A stretch of DNA of 64,000 nucleotides from Terriglobales bacterium (lineage in GTDB: Bacteria > Acidobacteriota > Terriglobia > Bryobacterales > Bryobacteraceae), in contig JAIXQP010000043.1 in assembly GCA_027485675.1 (NCBI GenBank), positions 1-64,000 of the forward strand, read 5' to 3'. Shown here piece by piece: positions 34,519 to 43,890 of the stretch; position 1 is the stretch's first letter; the number at the start of each line of letters is the position of its first letter. Under the pieces are notes generated by a model that saw only the letters and a program-made list of their open reading frames with translations, made no database searches and was not told the origin of the DNA. Made by a program: the position numbers and the translations under genes.

Positions 34519-36063
34519 ATGGCGACTTCGACTGGTTGGTTCCGTCTGGCGGCTCTGGTGGTGGGGAGCGGTTTGCTGGTGGTGGCGCAGCGACAGTTGT
34601 CGCTTGAGGCGCGGTTGGAGTTGGGGACGGCGCCGCAGATGCCGGTGAAGGTCTATCTGCTGAAGGAGGATAAGCCGTTTCGGCTGAATCCGGTGGAGGC
34701 GATACTACCGATTAAGAACGATCTGTTCTACCGGGACAAGCTGTGGCAGGCGGCGGCGCAACCGAGGACGTTGGAGGTGGTGGCTTATGACTTTTCGCAC
34801 TACTTTTTGTTAGAGGGAGCGGGGTCGTTTACGCTGCCGGCGGGGAAGTATCGCGTCGAGGCGTCGCGGGGGTTGTTCTACCGGCCGGTGTCGGTTTCGT
34901 TTGAGCTAAGGGCGGGGGAGACGACGAAGGTCGATTTGCCGATGGACCGGTGGGCGGAGGGGGATTGGCTTTCGGGGGATGACCATATCCATCTGACGCG
35001 AGGGCCGGCGGAGAATGGTGTCTTCTTGAAGTGGCTGGAGGCGGAAGACCTTTCGGTGGGGAACTTTTTGCAGTTGCAGCGGCAGTTGGATGCGGCGCCG
35101 CAGTATGCGTTCGGCGAGGCGGGGGAGGCGCGGCGGAAGGGGTACTCGATTCGGTCGGGGCAGGAGTCGCGGAGTGAGCCGTATGGGCATATCGAGTTGC
35201 TGGGGGGGAGGGAACTGGTGCGGCCGGTGAGCGTGGGTTCGATGTACGCCAATGAGGCGGGGGCTTATCCATTTCCTGGTGTGTTGTTTGCGCGGGGCCG
35301 GGCGGTGGGGGCGTTGACGGGGTTCGCGCATTTCCACGGGTCGATGGCGCATTCGACGATGCCGATGGATTTGGCGTTGGGGAATTTGGATTTTCTCGAG
35401 GTGTTTCAGTTTGGGAAGTTGTGGACCACAGAGTGGTATGAGTTGCTGAACGCCGGGTTTCGGGTGACGGGGGTGGCGGGGAGCGACTTTCCGGTGCCGC
35501 TGGGGCGGGCGATTCCGTGGCCGAAGTATATGCCAGTGCTGGGGCCGGAGCGGACGCTGGTGAAGGGCCGGGCGGGGGATTCGGCGTGGACGGTTTGGGC
35601 GGCGGGCGTGAAGAAGGGGGAGGTGGTCGTCAGCAACGGACCGCTGGCGGAGGTGCGGGTGGAGGGCGGACGGGTGAAGGCGGTGGGCTCGTTCTTTCGG
35701 CCGCTGGAGCGGTTGGCGATTGTGCGGAACGGGAAGGTGATTGCGGAGGTTCGCGGGGACGGGAAGCGGGAGAGGTTAGAAGTGGAGGCGGCGGTGGAGA
35801 CGGGGGAGAGCGCTTGGTTTGCGGCGCATTCGGTGGGGCAGAAGGCGGCGGGGGAGCCGGAGATGCAGGCGCATACGAATCCGGTGTTTGTGTTGCGGGA
35901 GGGGAAGCCGGTGCGGGCGGCGGGGGCGCGGGAGGCGATGGCGGCGCGGTGGGCGGCCGAGGTGGAGTACTACCGGGGCGCGAAGCTGCCTTTCCAGAAA
36001 GATGCGGAGCGGCAGGAGTTCTTCGACGCGGCCGAGAAGGCGTTGGCGATTTTGCGGCGGTAG
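34519..36063 (+). CDS. CehA/McbA-family metallohydrolase, secreted
   Basis: 514 residues with an N-terminal signal (MATSTGWFRLAALVVGSGLL). A beta-sandwich-like region (AGKYRVEASRGLFYRPVSVS) is followed by GDDHIHLTRG, the first metal-binding His pair of PHP-like hydrolases, then GFAHFHGSMAHSTMPMD and GVAGSDFPVPLG, which supply further His and Asp ligands. Proteins of this family are named after carbaryl and carbofuran hydrolases, but the natural substrate here is unknown. It is divergent from arsR with a 77-base gap. Confidence 0.75.
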   Translation: MATSTGWFRLAALVVGSGLLVVAQRQLSLEARLELGTAPQMPVKVYLLKEDKPFRLNPVEAILPIKNDLFYRDKLWQAAAQPRTLEVVAYDFSHYFLLEGAGSFTLPAGKYRVEASRGLFYRPVSVSFELRAGETTKVDLPMDRWAEGDWLSGDDHIHLTRGPAENGVFLKWLEAEDLSVGNFLQLQRQLDAAPQYAFGEAGEARRKGYSIRSGQESRSEPYGHIELLGGRELVRPVSVGSMYANEAGAYPFPGVLFARGRAVGALTGFAHFHGSMAHSTMPMDLALGNLDFLEVFQFGKLWTTEWYELLNAGFRVTGVAGSDFPVPLGRAIPWPKYMPVLGPERTLVKGRAGDSAWTVWAAGVKKGEVVVSNGPLAEVRVEGGRVKAVGSFFRPLERLAIVRNGKVIAEVRGDGKRERLEVEAAVETGESAWFAAHSVGQKAAGEPEMQAHTNPVFVLREGKPVRAAGAREAMAARWAAEVEYYRGAKLPFQKDAERQEFFDAAEKALAILRR

Positions 36064-36092
36064 TCTCCACCGTCGAGCGGGGTTGGGTTGGG

Positions 36093-36977
36093 TTAGCGGC
36101 GGCGGCGCGCCAGGACGGCGAGGAGGCCGACCGCGGCCAGCGCCATGGTGCTGGGTTCGGGGACTTCGGCACCGGGGTTGGCAGCGGCTTTGAGGTTGAA
36201 GTTCTGAATCGAGTCCAGGTCCGACTGCGAGAGGCCGGCGAGGAGCGCGGATCCAGGATTGGCGTTGAATTGCTGGGCCAAGGTGGTGCCGTTGGCGGCG
36301 GTGTCGGCCAAGCCCAGGAAGAACATGTAGCGGACGGTTTGGCCCGCGCCGACGCTGAGGTTGAACTGGCTTCGGACGCCTTGGGGAGCGCTGAGATTGT
36401 ATGTGGTCGTGTTGAGTGCCGCGACGGGCGAACTGACCGCCCCCGGTCCAAAGATGACGTACAAAGTGGATGGATCGTTGCCGGTGAGGTTGTTGTCATC
36501 GACCAGGACCCACATGTCGGCCGTCGTGAACGCGGTGTCGCCGCTGCTGCTGGTGATGAATTGCATTCTGGTGTCGGCGCCGCTGTTGGACTCGAATTCA
36601 AAAGTGGTGTTGATGGTCGAAGAGCCGGGGTTGGTGAAGATGGCCAGGGCGCGCAACAGGGAAGTGTCGATGGCGGTGTACTGGAGCGAGACGTCGAGGC
36701 CGGCGATGGAGGCGACGCCGCCGGTGTAGGTGTTTCCGGTGAGGTCGGAGGGGTTGCTCGCCGAGTAGTTTATGCCATTGACGCGCAGGTGACCGGCTCC
36801 ATCATAGGGGTCGTTTCCAGCGTCTCTGATGCAGAGGCCAGTGCCGTCGTTGCGGCAGTTGTTGGCGATGTTGTCCCAGGGGAGAAGGTTCGCGAATGTG
36901 GTTGGATTAATGGGCGCGCTCCAGCCGACGGAGGTGGCCAATAGCAGGGATAGGGATACGAGAGCGATGTTGTTCAT
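36093..36977 (-). CDS. PEP-CTERM exported protein
   Basis: 294 residues: N-terminal signal peptide, a Asn/Thr/Ser-rich beta-type body, and a C-terminal VPEPSTMALAAVGLLAVLAR followed by Arg residues, the PEP-CTERM sorting tail recognised by exosortase. The body has no catalytic motif that I recognise; two cysteines near the N-terminus (NNCRNDGTGLC) could form a disulfide. It is probably a surface or matrix protein. The gene is alone on its strand. Confidence 0.9.
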   Translation of the reverse strand: MNNIALVSLSLLLATSVGWSAPINPTTFANLLPWDNIANNCRNDGTGLCIRDAGNDPYDGAGHLRVNGINYSASNPSDLTGNTYTGGVASIAGLDVSLQYTAIDTSLLRALAIFTNPGSSTINTTFEFESNSGADTRMQFITSSSGDTAFTTADMWVLVDDNNLTGNDPSTLYVIFGPGAVSSPVAALNTTTYNLSAPQGVRSQFNLSVGAGQTVRYMFFLGLADTAANGTTLAQQFNANPGSALLAGLSQSDLDSIQNFNLKAAANPGAEVPEPSTMALAAVGLLAVLARRRR

Positions 36978-37341
36978 GAGTTTAGGACAAGGCTGTCTAA
37001 TTGGCGTACTAGGTGAAACTACCTAGAACCGAAGGAGGATAGCATGTGCGGTTAGGTGTTTTCTAGGTCGTCCGTCCCAAACTAGGGGGTAGAAGACGGC
37101 TGAAACGGTGACGATTGGTACTGGATGAGTGTGTTTTGAGAGTACTGGGTGTTGTGGGGGGAGTAGAGCCTTTGCGCTGGTCAAGGCCTTGGTGGTAGTA
37201 CTGCTGAGTTGGTGACGGCGACTTGCTGCAACGGAGAGGGGGCGACGCAGGAGGTTTCGGCTTGGGCGAGAAGGCGTTGGCGATCTTGCGCCAATAATTA
37301 AAAAACTCTTACCAGGCCCCTCGTCGCCCATAATCAAGCGT
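36978..37341. other. Intergenic region with inverted repeat and gene remnant
   Basis: It contains a perfect inverted repeat CTAGGT-GAAACT-ACCTAG at 37009-37026, upstream of the leftward PEP-CTERM gene, and a 25-base stretch at 37266-37290 that matches the 3' end of the CehA-like gene (36032-36056) with one mismatch and is followed by a stop. The latter looks like the tail of a lost paralogue. No intact gene is seen. Confidence 0.5.
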
Positions 37342-37710
37342 ATGACCTTTGGATTAAAAATGCGAATGATGGCCGGTTTGGCGCTTTTAGCGGCCACGGC
37401 GATGACGATGTGGGCGGGGGATCAAGACTTCACGCTCGTCAACAAGACCGGGTTTACGATCTCCTCCCTTTATGTCGCTGCGGCGAAGGACCGGGACTGG
37501 GGTGAGGACATCCTGGGCGAGGACGAACTGTCGACCGGCAAGACTCTGGACATTGAGTTTAACGGATACGGCAAGAAGGTTTGCACGTTTGACGTGTTGA
37601 TCAAAGATCAGGACGACAAGGAATGGATCGTCGAAGGGATCAACCTTTGCGAGATCCACAATTTGACCTTCACGAAGAAGGGTAAGTCGGTGATCTGGAC
37701 GGCGAACTAG
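37342..37710 (+). CDS. Small secreted protein, function unknown
   Basis: 122 residues with a signal peptide (cleavage after about MWA, residue 25). The mature part is beta-rich (FTLVNKTGFTISSLYVAAAK, then WGEDILGEDELSTGKTLDI) and has two cysteines (KKVCTFDV, GINLCEIHNL) probably forming a disulfide. I recall similar small exported proteins in several phyla but no function. Its stop codon interlocks with that of the convergent DUF1501 gene (CTAG). Confidence 0.75.
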   Translation: MTFGLKMRMMAGLALLAATAMTMWAGDQDFTLVNKTGFTISSLYVAAAKDRDWGEDILGEDELSTGKTLDIEFNGYGKKVCTFDVLIKDQDDKEWIVEGINLCEIHNLTFTKKGKSVIWTAN

Positions 37711-39074
37711 CTGAGCACGCCTTTGACGACCCGGGCGGGTTCGACGCCGGTGAGGCGGAAATCGAGGCCCTGGAAGCGGAAGGTGAACTTCGAGTGATCG
37801 ATGCCGAGTAGGTGCAGGATGGTGGCGTGGAGGTCGCGGACGTGGACCGGGTTTTCGGCGACGTTGAAGCTGAAATCGTCGGTGGCTCCGTAGCTCGCGC
37901 CGGGCTTTACTCCTGCACCGGCCATCCAGATGGTGAAGCAGCGGGGATGGTGGTCGCGGCCGGCTTCAATGGAGTCCCATTGGCCCTGGCCGGCCACCCC
38001 GCGGCCGAATTCGCCGCCCCAGACGACTAACGTGTCGTCGAGGAGACCGCGGCGCTTGAGGTCGGTGACGAGGGCGGCGCTGGGCTGGTCCGTATCGCGG
38101 CAGCGGGCGGTACACCAGGAGGGGAGGCGGGAGTGGTGGTCCCAGTCGGGGTGGAAGAGTTGGATGAAGCGGACGTCGCGTTCAGCGAGGCGGCGGGCGA
38201 GGATGCAGTTGGCGGCGTAGGAGCCGGGGCGGCGGGAGTCCGGGCCGTAGAGGTTGAAGACTTCTTCGGGCTCGTTCGATAGGTCCGTGAGTTCGGGGAC
38301 GCTGGCTTGCATCCGGTAGGCCATTTCGTACTGGCGGATGCGGGTCGAGATTTCGGGGTCGCCGGTTTCGTCGAGGCGGCGCTGGTTGAGTTCGGCGAGA
38401 CCGTCGAGCATCTGGCGGCGGAGGGGGCGGGGGAGGCCTTCAGGGTCGCGGAGATAGAGGACGGGGTCTTTGGCGTTGCGGAGCTTGACGCCCTGGTAGC
38501 GGGAGGGGAGGAAGCCGCTGCCCCAGTAGTGGTCATAGAGCGGCTGGTCACTGGGGCGCTGCATTTTCGAGAGCAGGACGAGATAGTCCGGGAGATTCTT
38601 GTTGACGCTGCCGAGGCCATAGCTGGTCCAGGCGCCGAGGGTGGGGCGGCCGGGGAGCTGGTGGCCGGTGAGGAACTGGGTCATGGCCGGGGCGTGGTTG
38701 ATCTGGTCGGTGTGCATCGACTTGACGAGGCAGATATCGTCGACGACCTTGCCGAGGTGGGGGAGCCATTCGCCGAGTTCGGTGCCGGACTTACCGTGGC
38801 GGAGGAACTTGGTGACCGGCGGCATGATGAGCTGCTTCTGGTTGGCGGTCATGGTGGTGACGCGCTGGCCCTGGCGGACGGAGTCCGGGAGTTCCTGGCC
38901 GGCGAGTTTGAGCAGGCCGGGCTTGTGGTCGAAGAGTTCGATTTGGGAGGGTCCGCCGGATTGGGTGAGGAAGATGACGCGCTTGGCTTTGGCGGGGAAG
39001 TGGGGGAGGGCGTCCATGGCGTTGAGGGCGATGGCGCCGAGGGACTGGGTGAGAAAGAGGCGGCGGGAGTGCAT
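37707..39074 (-). CDS. DUF1501-family protein
   Basis: 455 residues opening MHSRRLFLTQSLGAIALNAM, a Tat-like signal. FLTQSGGPSQIELFDHKPGL, LVKSMHTDQINHAPAMTQFL, FIQLFHPDWDHHSRLP and VVWGGEFGRGVAGQGQ are the conserved blocks of DUF1501 proteins, which belong to the alkaline-phosphatase/sulfatase-like superfamily. Family members are nearly always encoded beside a PSD1-type cytochrome protein, as here. The substrate is unknown. It follows the beta-propeller gene after 3 bases. Confidence 0.92.
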   Translation of the reverse strand: MHSRRLFLTQSLGAIALNAMDALPHFPAKAKRVIFLTQSGGPSQIELFDHKPGLLKLAGQELPDSVRQGQRVTTMTANQKQLIMPPVTKFLRHGKSGTELGEWLPHLGKVVDDICLVKSMHTDQINHAPAMTQFLTGHQLPGRPTLGAWTSYGLGSVNKNLPDYLVLLSKMQRPSDQPLYDHYWGSGFLPSRYQGVKLRNAKDPVLYLRDPEGLPRPLRRQMLDGLAELNQRRLDETGDPEISTRIRQYEMAYRMQASVPELTDLSNEPEEVFNLYGPDSRRPGSYAANCILARRLAERDVRFIQLFHPDWDHHSRLPSWCTARCRDTDQPSAALVTDLKRRGLLDDTLVVWGGEFGRGVAGQGQWDSIEAGRDHHPRCFTIWMAGAGVKPGASYGATDDFSFNVAENPVHVRDLHATILHLLGIDHSKFTFRFQGLDFRLTGVEPARVVKGVLS

Positions 39075-39077
39075 GGG

Positions 39078-40085
39078 TTAGCCTTCGCGATGGAGTTTGT
39101 AGGGGTAGACTTTGCCGGAGTTCCACTGGCAGACGTAGAGGTTCTGGTCGCGATCGACGCAGACGTCATGGGGGTTGCGGAAGGCGGCGGGTGCGGACTG
39201 GAGGAGTAACTGGAGGCGGCCGTCTTTGTAAGTGGGTGGGTTGGCGCCGGGGGCGGAGATGACTTTGTCGTTTTCGTCGAGGATGACGACGAAGCCGCGA
39301 TTTTGCCACATGCGATAGTCGTCGGCGAACATGCCGAAGCAGACGGCGGAATAGAGATAGTTGCCCGAGATTACGGGGCGGGAGAGATAGGCGCCGGGGA
39401 GATAGACGGTGCGGACGTATTCGCCAGAAAGCGTGAACCAGTGGAACTCGTTGCGGATGCGGGCGGTGGCGACGAGGAGGGGCTGGGGGCCGCGGGTATC
39501 GAGGGCGATGCCGTGGGCCTGGAGGAACTTGCCTTTGTTGATCGGTTGGGAGCTGCGGCCCCCGAACTTGTTCTTGTACTGGCCGGATTTGTCGTAGTGG
39601 AGGAGGTATTGGGAGCCGTAGCCGTCGGCGACGTAGATATCGCCGTTGGGGGCGACGGCGGTTTCGGTGGGGCTATAGACGTCGCGGTCGGTATAGGCGC
39701 CGACTTTGGCGGGGTGGGGAAGTTCGAGGACGACCTTGCCTTCGAGGGTGGTTTGGAGGACCTGGCCGGTGCCGGTGTCCGTGAGGTAGAGATGGTTGGC
39801 GTGGTAGGTGAGGCCGTGGGCTCCTTTGAGGTTGAGGGTCCAGGCGTCGAGGAGCTTACCGGCGGTGTTGTAGATAAGAATGTTGTTTTGGGGGTGGTTG
39901 GTGAGGAGGAAGAGGCGGCCGTCGGGGACCTGGACCATTTCGTGGCAGTCGTTGACGGGGTACTTGGCGGGGTCGGCCTGGGACCACTGAGTATCGAGGC
40001 GGTAGCGGTGGGTGCCGTGGCCGAGGGGCGGTTGGACGAGAAGAGAGTGCATTTGTTGGAACCAGTGGCGGCGGGTGTTACTCAT
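39078..40085 (-). CDS. NHL-repeat/beta-propeller protein
   Basis: 335 residues. Repeated strands of the type VPDGRLFLLTNHPQNNILIY, HGLTYHANHLYLTDTGTGQV, VAPNGDIYVADGYGSQYLLH and CVDRDQNLYVCQWNSGKVYP indicate a six-bladed NHL/SMP-30-like propeller. The N-terminus (MSNTRRHWFQQM) is a weak Tat-like start with no clear hydrophobic stretch. It lies between the PSD1 cytochrome gene (8-base overlap) and the DUF1501 gene, so it probably works with them at the cell envelope. Confidence 0.82.
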   Translation of the reverse strand: MSNTRRHWFQQMHSLLVQPPLGHGTHRYRLDTQWSQADPAKYPVNDCHEMVQVPDGRLFLLTNHPQNNILIYNTAGKLLDAWTLNLKGAHGLTYHANHLYLTDTGTGQVLQTTLEGKVVLELPHPAKVGAYTDRDVYSPTETAVAPNGDIYVADGYGSQYLLHYDKSGQYKNKFGGRSSQPINKGKFLQAHGIALDTRGPQPLLVATARIRNEFHWFTLSGEYVRTVYLPGAYLSRPVISGNYLYSAVCFGMFADDYRMWQNRGFVVILDENDKVISAPGANPPTYKDGRLQLLLQSAPAAFRNPHDVCVDRDQNLYVCQWNSGKVYPYKLHREG

Positions 40086-42963
40086 GGGTGATCGCCTCGT
40101 CTAAGTTGAGGATGAGGCTGGCGACGAGCATGGCGGCGGCGCGTTGGGGCGTCGGTTTGGTTTGGGCGCGGCCGGAGCGGAGGAGCTTGGCGGCGTCGGC
40201 GGGGTTCTTCTGGTAGTGGGCGAGGGCCTGGTTGTATTGCTTGGTCAGGGTCGCGAGTTCGGGGACGGTGGGGGGGCGGTGGAGAACCTTTTCGAAGATG
40301 ACCGGGACGGGGTGGGCGGCGAGGGTTTGGGCGGCTTCGAGATAGGTTTGGTCATTGAGGAGGGTGAGGGCCTGGAGGGGCGTATTGGTGCGGGAGGTGC
40401 GGACTTCGCAGGAGCGGCGCTGGGCGGAATCAAAGAGGAACGTAGGGGCGATGGTGCGGCGCCAGAAGGCGTAGAGGGTGCGGCGATACTGGGCGGGGCC
40501 TTCGCTGGGCAGATACGTGAAGCGGCCCATGAAGAGTTCTTCCCAGACGCCTTCGGGCTGGTAGGGGCGGACGGGGGGGCCGCCGAAGGCGGGGTTGAGG
40601 AGGCCGGCGTGGGTGAGGGCGGCGTCGCGAAGCATCCAGGCGGGGAGGCGGAAGCGGGCGCCGCGGGCGTACTGGCGATTGGCGGGGTCCTGGGCGAGTT
40701 GTTCGGCGGTGGCGCGGGAGTCGCGCTGGTAGGCGGCGCTGGTGGCGATTAAGCGCAGCATGTGTTTGACGTCCCAGCCGCTTTCGACGAACTCGACGGC
40801 GAGCCAATCGAGGAGGGCGGGATGGTCCGGACGTTCGCCCTGCAGGCCGAAGTCTTCGGGGGTGCGGACGAGGCCTTCGCCGAACATCAGCTGCCAGAGT
40901 TGGTTGACGATGACGCGGGCGGTGAGGGGGTTTTCCGGGGACGTGATCCAGTTGGCGAGGCCGAGGCGGTTGCGGGGCTCGTTGGGGGCGAGGGGGAAGA
41001 TGGCGGGGAGGACATTGGGGGTGACCTGGGGGCCTTTGTTGTCCCAGACGCCGCGGAGGAGGATGTGGGATTCGCGGGGTTGGGGGAGGTCTTCGAGGAC
41101 CATGACGTCGACTTTGGTGGCGGCTTTGAGTTCATCGAGCTGCTGCTGGGCGCGGTCGAGGGCGGCGCGGGCGGCTTGATAAGGGGCGTGGTCGGCGAGG
41201 AACTGTTCGAAGAGGCGGGCGCGGTCCGGCTGGCCGGCGGCGAGCTGTTCGAGGGGGGAGGGGCCGAGGGTTTGGACGGCGGGTCCGCGCTCGGCGGTGG
41301 CGGAGAGGCGGAAGCGGCCGATGTTCTGGAAGCCGGCGGTGGAGCGGTGGCGGAGCTCGATGAGGACCTCTTCGGCGGGGCCGAGGACGAGGGGTTCGGC
41401 CAGTTCGAAGCGGGCGTAATGGGACTGGGTGTTGGGGGCGCCGAGGGTGGTCCAGCCGTTGCGGGGGTCGTCGTCGAGGGTGTCTTTGATGAGGCCGTAG
41501 TTGTTGTTCTTGGCTTTGTCGGCGGAGTAGTCGGCGATGGCGTTTTTGAAGGTGAGATCGCGGAGTTGGGAGGTGCCGGGGGTGCGGACCTGGAACTTGA
41601 CATCGGTGAGGAGGAACTCGCCGGAGTCGTTGCGGGAGAGCTTGGGGTTGGGGAGGACTTCGAGTTGGAAGCCGGTGACGCGGGGGAGGGCGATGCGGGC
41701 GGCGAGGCGGTAGTCGTCCTGGCGAGGGAAGGGGCCGGAAGTTTGGATGGTGGCGTCGGCTTCGAGTGTGAACTGGGTGCCTTCGGCGGACTTGAGTTCG
41801 TGCGGGCGGAGGGGGAGCCAGGTTTGGTGGCGGGCGGGGGGCTGGGTTTTGAGCCAGGCGGCAAAGGGTTTCTGGGCGGCTTGGCGGGCTTGCTGCTCGG
41901 CAGGGCGGCGGGCGGCAACGAGAGCTTCGGTTTCGGCGATGGCGCGGGGGGCGTAGGGGGATTCGACGGAGAGGTAGGGCTTGGCTTTACGGCCGGCGCT
42001 GCCGGTTTCGTCGATGGAGTTGAAGAAGGCGGTGAAGGAGTAGTAATCGCGGTGTTCGATGGGATCGAACTTATGGGTGTGGCATTGGGCGCAGCCGAGG
42101 GTGAGGCCGAGGAAGACGGTGCCAGTGGTGTTGGTACGGTCGAGGACGTAGTCAATCCGGCTCTCTTCGGCGAGGCGGCCGCCTTCGCCGTTCGTCATGT
42201 GATTGCGGTGGAAGGCGGTGGCGAGCTTGGTTTCGGGCGTTGCGTTGGGGAGGAGGTCGCCGGCGAACTGGAGACGGGTGAATTCGTTGAAGGGGAGGTT
42301 CTTGTTGAACTGGGCGGCGACCCAGTCGCGCCAGGGCCAGTTGGTGCGGGTGTCGTCGGCCTGGAAGCCGTCGGAATCGGCGTAGCGGGCGCCATCGAGC
42401 CACCACATGGCCATGCGTTCGCCGAAGTGGGGGCTGGAGAGGAGTTGCTCCAAGAGTTGTTCGTACGGGAGGTTGGATGTCGGCGGGAGGCCGGTGAGGT
42501 CGTAGGCGAGGCGGCGGCGGAGGGTGTGGGCGGGGCCGGGAGGATTGGGGTTGGTGGGGTTGAGAAAAGCGTCGATGGGGTGGCCGGGACGGGGAGGCGT
42601 GGGGCGGGTGGGTTTGACGAAGGCCCAGTGCTGGCCCCAGTTGGCGCCTTCGGCGATCCAGCGGCGGAGGAGGTCGACTTCGGCGGGGGTGAGGGGCGCT
42701 TTGTGGGAGCGCGTGGGGGGCATGAGGAGAGCGGGTTTGGCGGGGGCGACGCGGGCGATGAGCTTGGACTTGGCGGGGTCGCCGGGGGTGATGACGGCGA
42801 GGGCGCCTTCGCGGTTATCGAGGCGGAGGTTGGCCATGCGGGAGGAGGGGTCGGGGCCGTGGCAACTGATGCACTTGTCGGAGAGGAGGGGGAGGATTTC
42901 GCGGCCGAAGTCGACTGCGTGGGCGGGGATCACGGTGAGGAGAAGAAGGAGCAGGCGGCCCAT
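40078..42963 (-). CDS. PSD1-type cytochrome protein (DUF1549/DUF1553)
   Basis: 961 residues. The start is the ATG giving MGRLLLLLLTVIPAHA, a signal peptide; longer upstream readings lack one. A haem-binding CISCH motif is at about residues 31-35 and is followed by DUF1549 (with LGCAQCHTHKFDPIEHRDYY) and, in the last third, DUF1553 (RVIVNQLWQLMFGEGLVRTP). Proteins of this type are abundant in Planctomycetes and Acidobacteria and are linked with the breakdown of complex, often sulfated, compounds. It is first in a three-gene operon with the propeller and DUF1501 genes. Confidence 0.94.
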   Translation of the reverse strand: MGRLLLLLLTVIPAHAVDFGREILPLLSDKCISCHGPDPSSRMANLRLDNREGALAVITPGDPAKSKLIARVAPAKPALLMPPTRSHKAPLTPAEVDLLRRWIAEGANWGQHWAFVKPTRPTPPRPGHPIDAFLNPTNPNPPGPAHTLRRRLAYDLTGLPPTSNLPYEQLLEQLLSSPHFGERMAMWWLDGARYADSDGFQADDTRTNWPWRDWVAAQFNKNLPFNEFTRLQFAGDLLPNATPETKLATAFHRNHMTNGEGGRLAEESRIDYVLDRTNTTGTVFLGLTLGCAQCHTHKFDPIEHRDYYSFTAFFNSIDETGSAGRKAKPYLSVESPYAPRAIAETEALVAARRPAEQQARQAAQKPFAAWLKTQPPARHQTWLPLRPHELKSAEGTQFTLEADATIQTSGPFPRQDDYRLAARIALPRVTGFQLEVLPNPKLSRNDSGEFLLTDVKFQVRTPGTSQLRDLTFKNAIADYSADKAKNNNYGLIKDTLDDDPRNGWTTLGAPNTQSHYARFELAEPLVLGPAEEVLIELRHRSTAGFQNIGRFRLSATAERGPAVQTLGPSPLEQLAAGQPDRARLFEQFLADHAPYQAARAALDRAQQQLDELKAATKVDVMVLEDLPQPRESHILLRGVWDNKGPQVTPNVLPAIFPLAPNEPRNRLGLANWITSPENPLTARVIVNQLWQLMFGEGLVRTPEDFGLQGERPDHPALLDWLAVEFVESGWDVKHMLRLIATSAAYQRDSRATAEQLAQDPANRQYARGARFRLPAWMLRDAALTHAGLLNPAFGGPPVRPYQPEGVWEELFMGRFTYLPSEGPAQYRRTLYAFWRRTIAPTFLFDSAQRRSCEVRTSRTNTPLQALTLLNDQTYLEAAQTLAAHPVPVIFEKVLHRPPTVPELATLTKQYNQALAHYQKNPADAAKLLRSGRAQTKPTPQRAAAMLVASLILNLDEAITHE

Positions 42964-43033
42964 GGTTTCATGGTGGAATAGTTTCCGCCGGGCCGGAATG
43001 GTGGAATCCCGCAAAGAGTTGTATTATTCGCTC

Positions 43034-43864
43034 ATGAGTGGGTATCGGGCGAAGACGGAATTTCCAATTTCTTTGTACTCTTCGGCGGGGGAGGGGTTGG
43101 AGGATGTGTTTTATACGGTGCCGCGGGCGGGGCACATGCTGGCGGGGAGTGAGCACGGGGTGAAGCGGGAGCATTTTCCGGGGCATGAGTTGATTTATTG
43201 TTTGGCGGGGCGGGGGTGGGTGCAGGTGGAGGGGGGGCGTTATGCGGTGGGGCCGGGGGATTTGGTGTGGGTGAACTGTCATCATCCGCATGCGCACGGG
43301 GCGGTGCGAGAGGATCCGTGGGAGGTGTATTGGGTGCGGGTGGAGGGGCCGCGGTTGGAGCAGTTGGCTGGGAAGGTGGCGGGGCCGGTGGTGCGGGGGG
43401 TGGCGCGGGAGGCGGTGGAGCCGGTGTACCGGGAGATTTTCGGGTTGGTGGAGGGGGGCGGGGCGGGACGGGTGCATGCGGCGGTGGCGCGGTTGTTGGC
43501 GGTGATCTGGGAGGCGGGAGGGAGTGGGGAGGCGGCAGCTCCGGCGGGGTTGGGGCGGGTGATGGCGCGGATGAAGCTGTTTTACTTTGAGCCGTTGACG
43601 GTGGGGGAGCTGGCGGCGGAGGCGGGGATGAGTGCGTCGCATTTTGCGCGGCGGTTTCGGGAGGTGTACGGGACGAGCCCGATTGATTGGTTAAGAAGGG
43701 AACGGATTCGGCAGGCGCAGCGGCGGTTGGGGGATACGGAGGATCCGGTGCAGTGGATAGCGGAGCAGGTGGGTTATCGGGACCGGTTCTTTTTTAGTAA
43801 GGATTTTAAGCGGTTGACGGGGTGTACGCCGCGGGAGTTTCGGCGGCGGGAGGCGGGGAAATAG
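43034..43864 (+). CDS. AraC-family transcriptional regulator
   Basis: 276 residues starting MSGYRAKTEF. The N-terminal half is cupin-like (HELIYCLAGRGWVQVEGGRY, DLVWVNCHHPHAHGAV), implying a small-molecule ligand; the C-terminal half has two AraC helix-turn-helix units (LTVGELAAEAGMSASHFARR; WIAEQVGYRDRFFFSKDFKR). It is divergent from the PSD1 operon with a 70-base gap, so that operon is its likely target. The ligand is unknown. Confidence 0.9.
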   Translation: MSGYRAKTEFPISLYSSAGEGLEDVFYTVPRAGHMLAGSEHGVKREHFPGHELIYCLAGRGWVQVEGGRYAVGPGDLVWVNCHHPHAHGAVREDPWEVYWVRVEGPRLEQLAGKVAGPVVRGVAREAVEPVYREIFGLVEGGGAGRVHAAVARLLAVIWEAGGSGEAAAPAGLGRVMARMKLFYFEPLTVGELAAEAGMSASHFARRFREVYGTSPIDWLRRERIRQAQRRLGDTEDPVQWIAEQVGYRDRFFFSKDFKRLTGCTPREFRRREAGK

Positions 43865-43890
43865 GCGGTGGAATCTGTTAGTGTGTGGGG

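Noticed and set aside
40762-42981. A 739-residue plus-strand open frame opposite the PSD1 cytochrome gene
   Set aside because: It is Gly/Glu-rich antisense with no domain; the minus strand carries CISCH and DUF1549/DUF1553 motifs.
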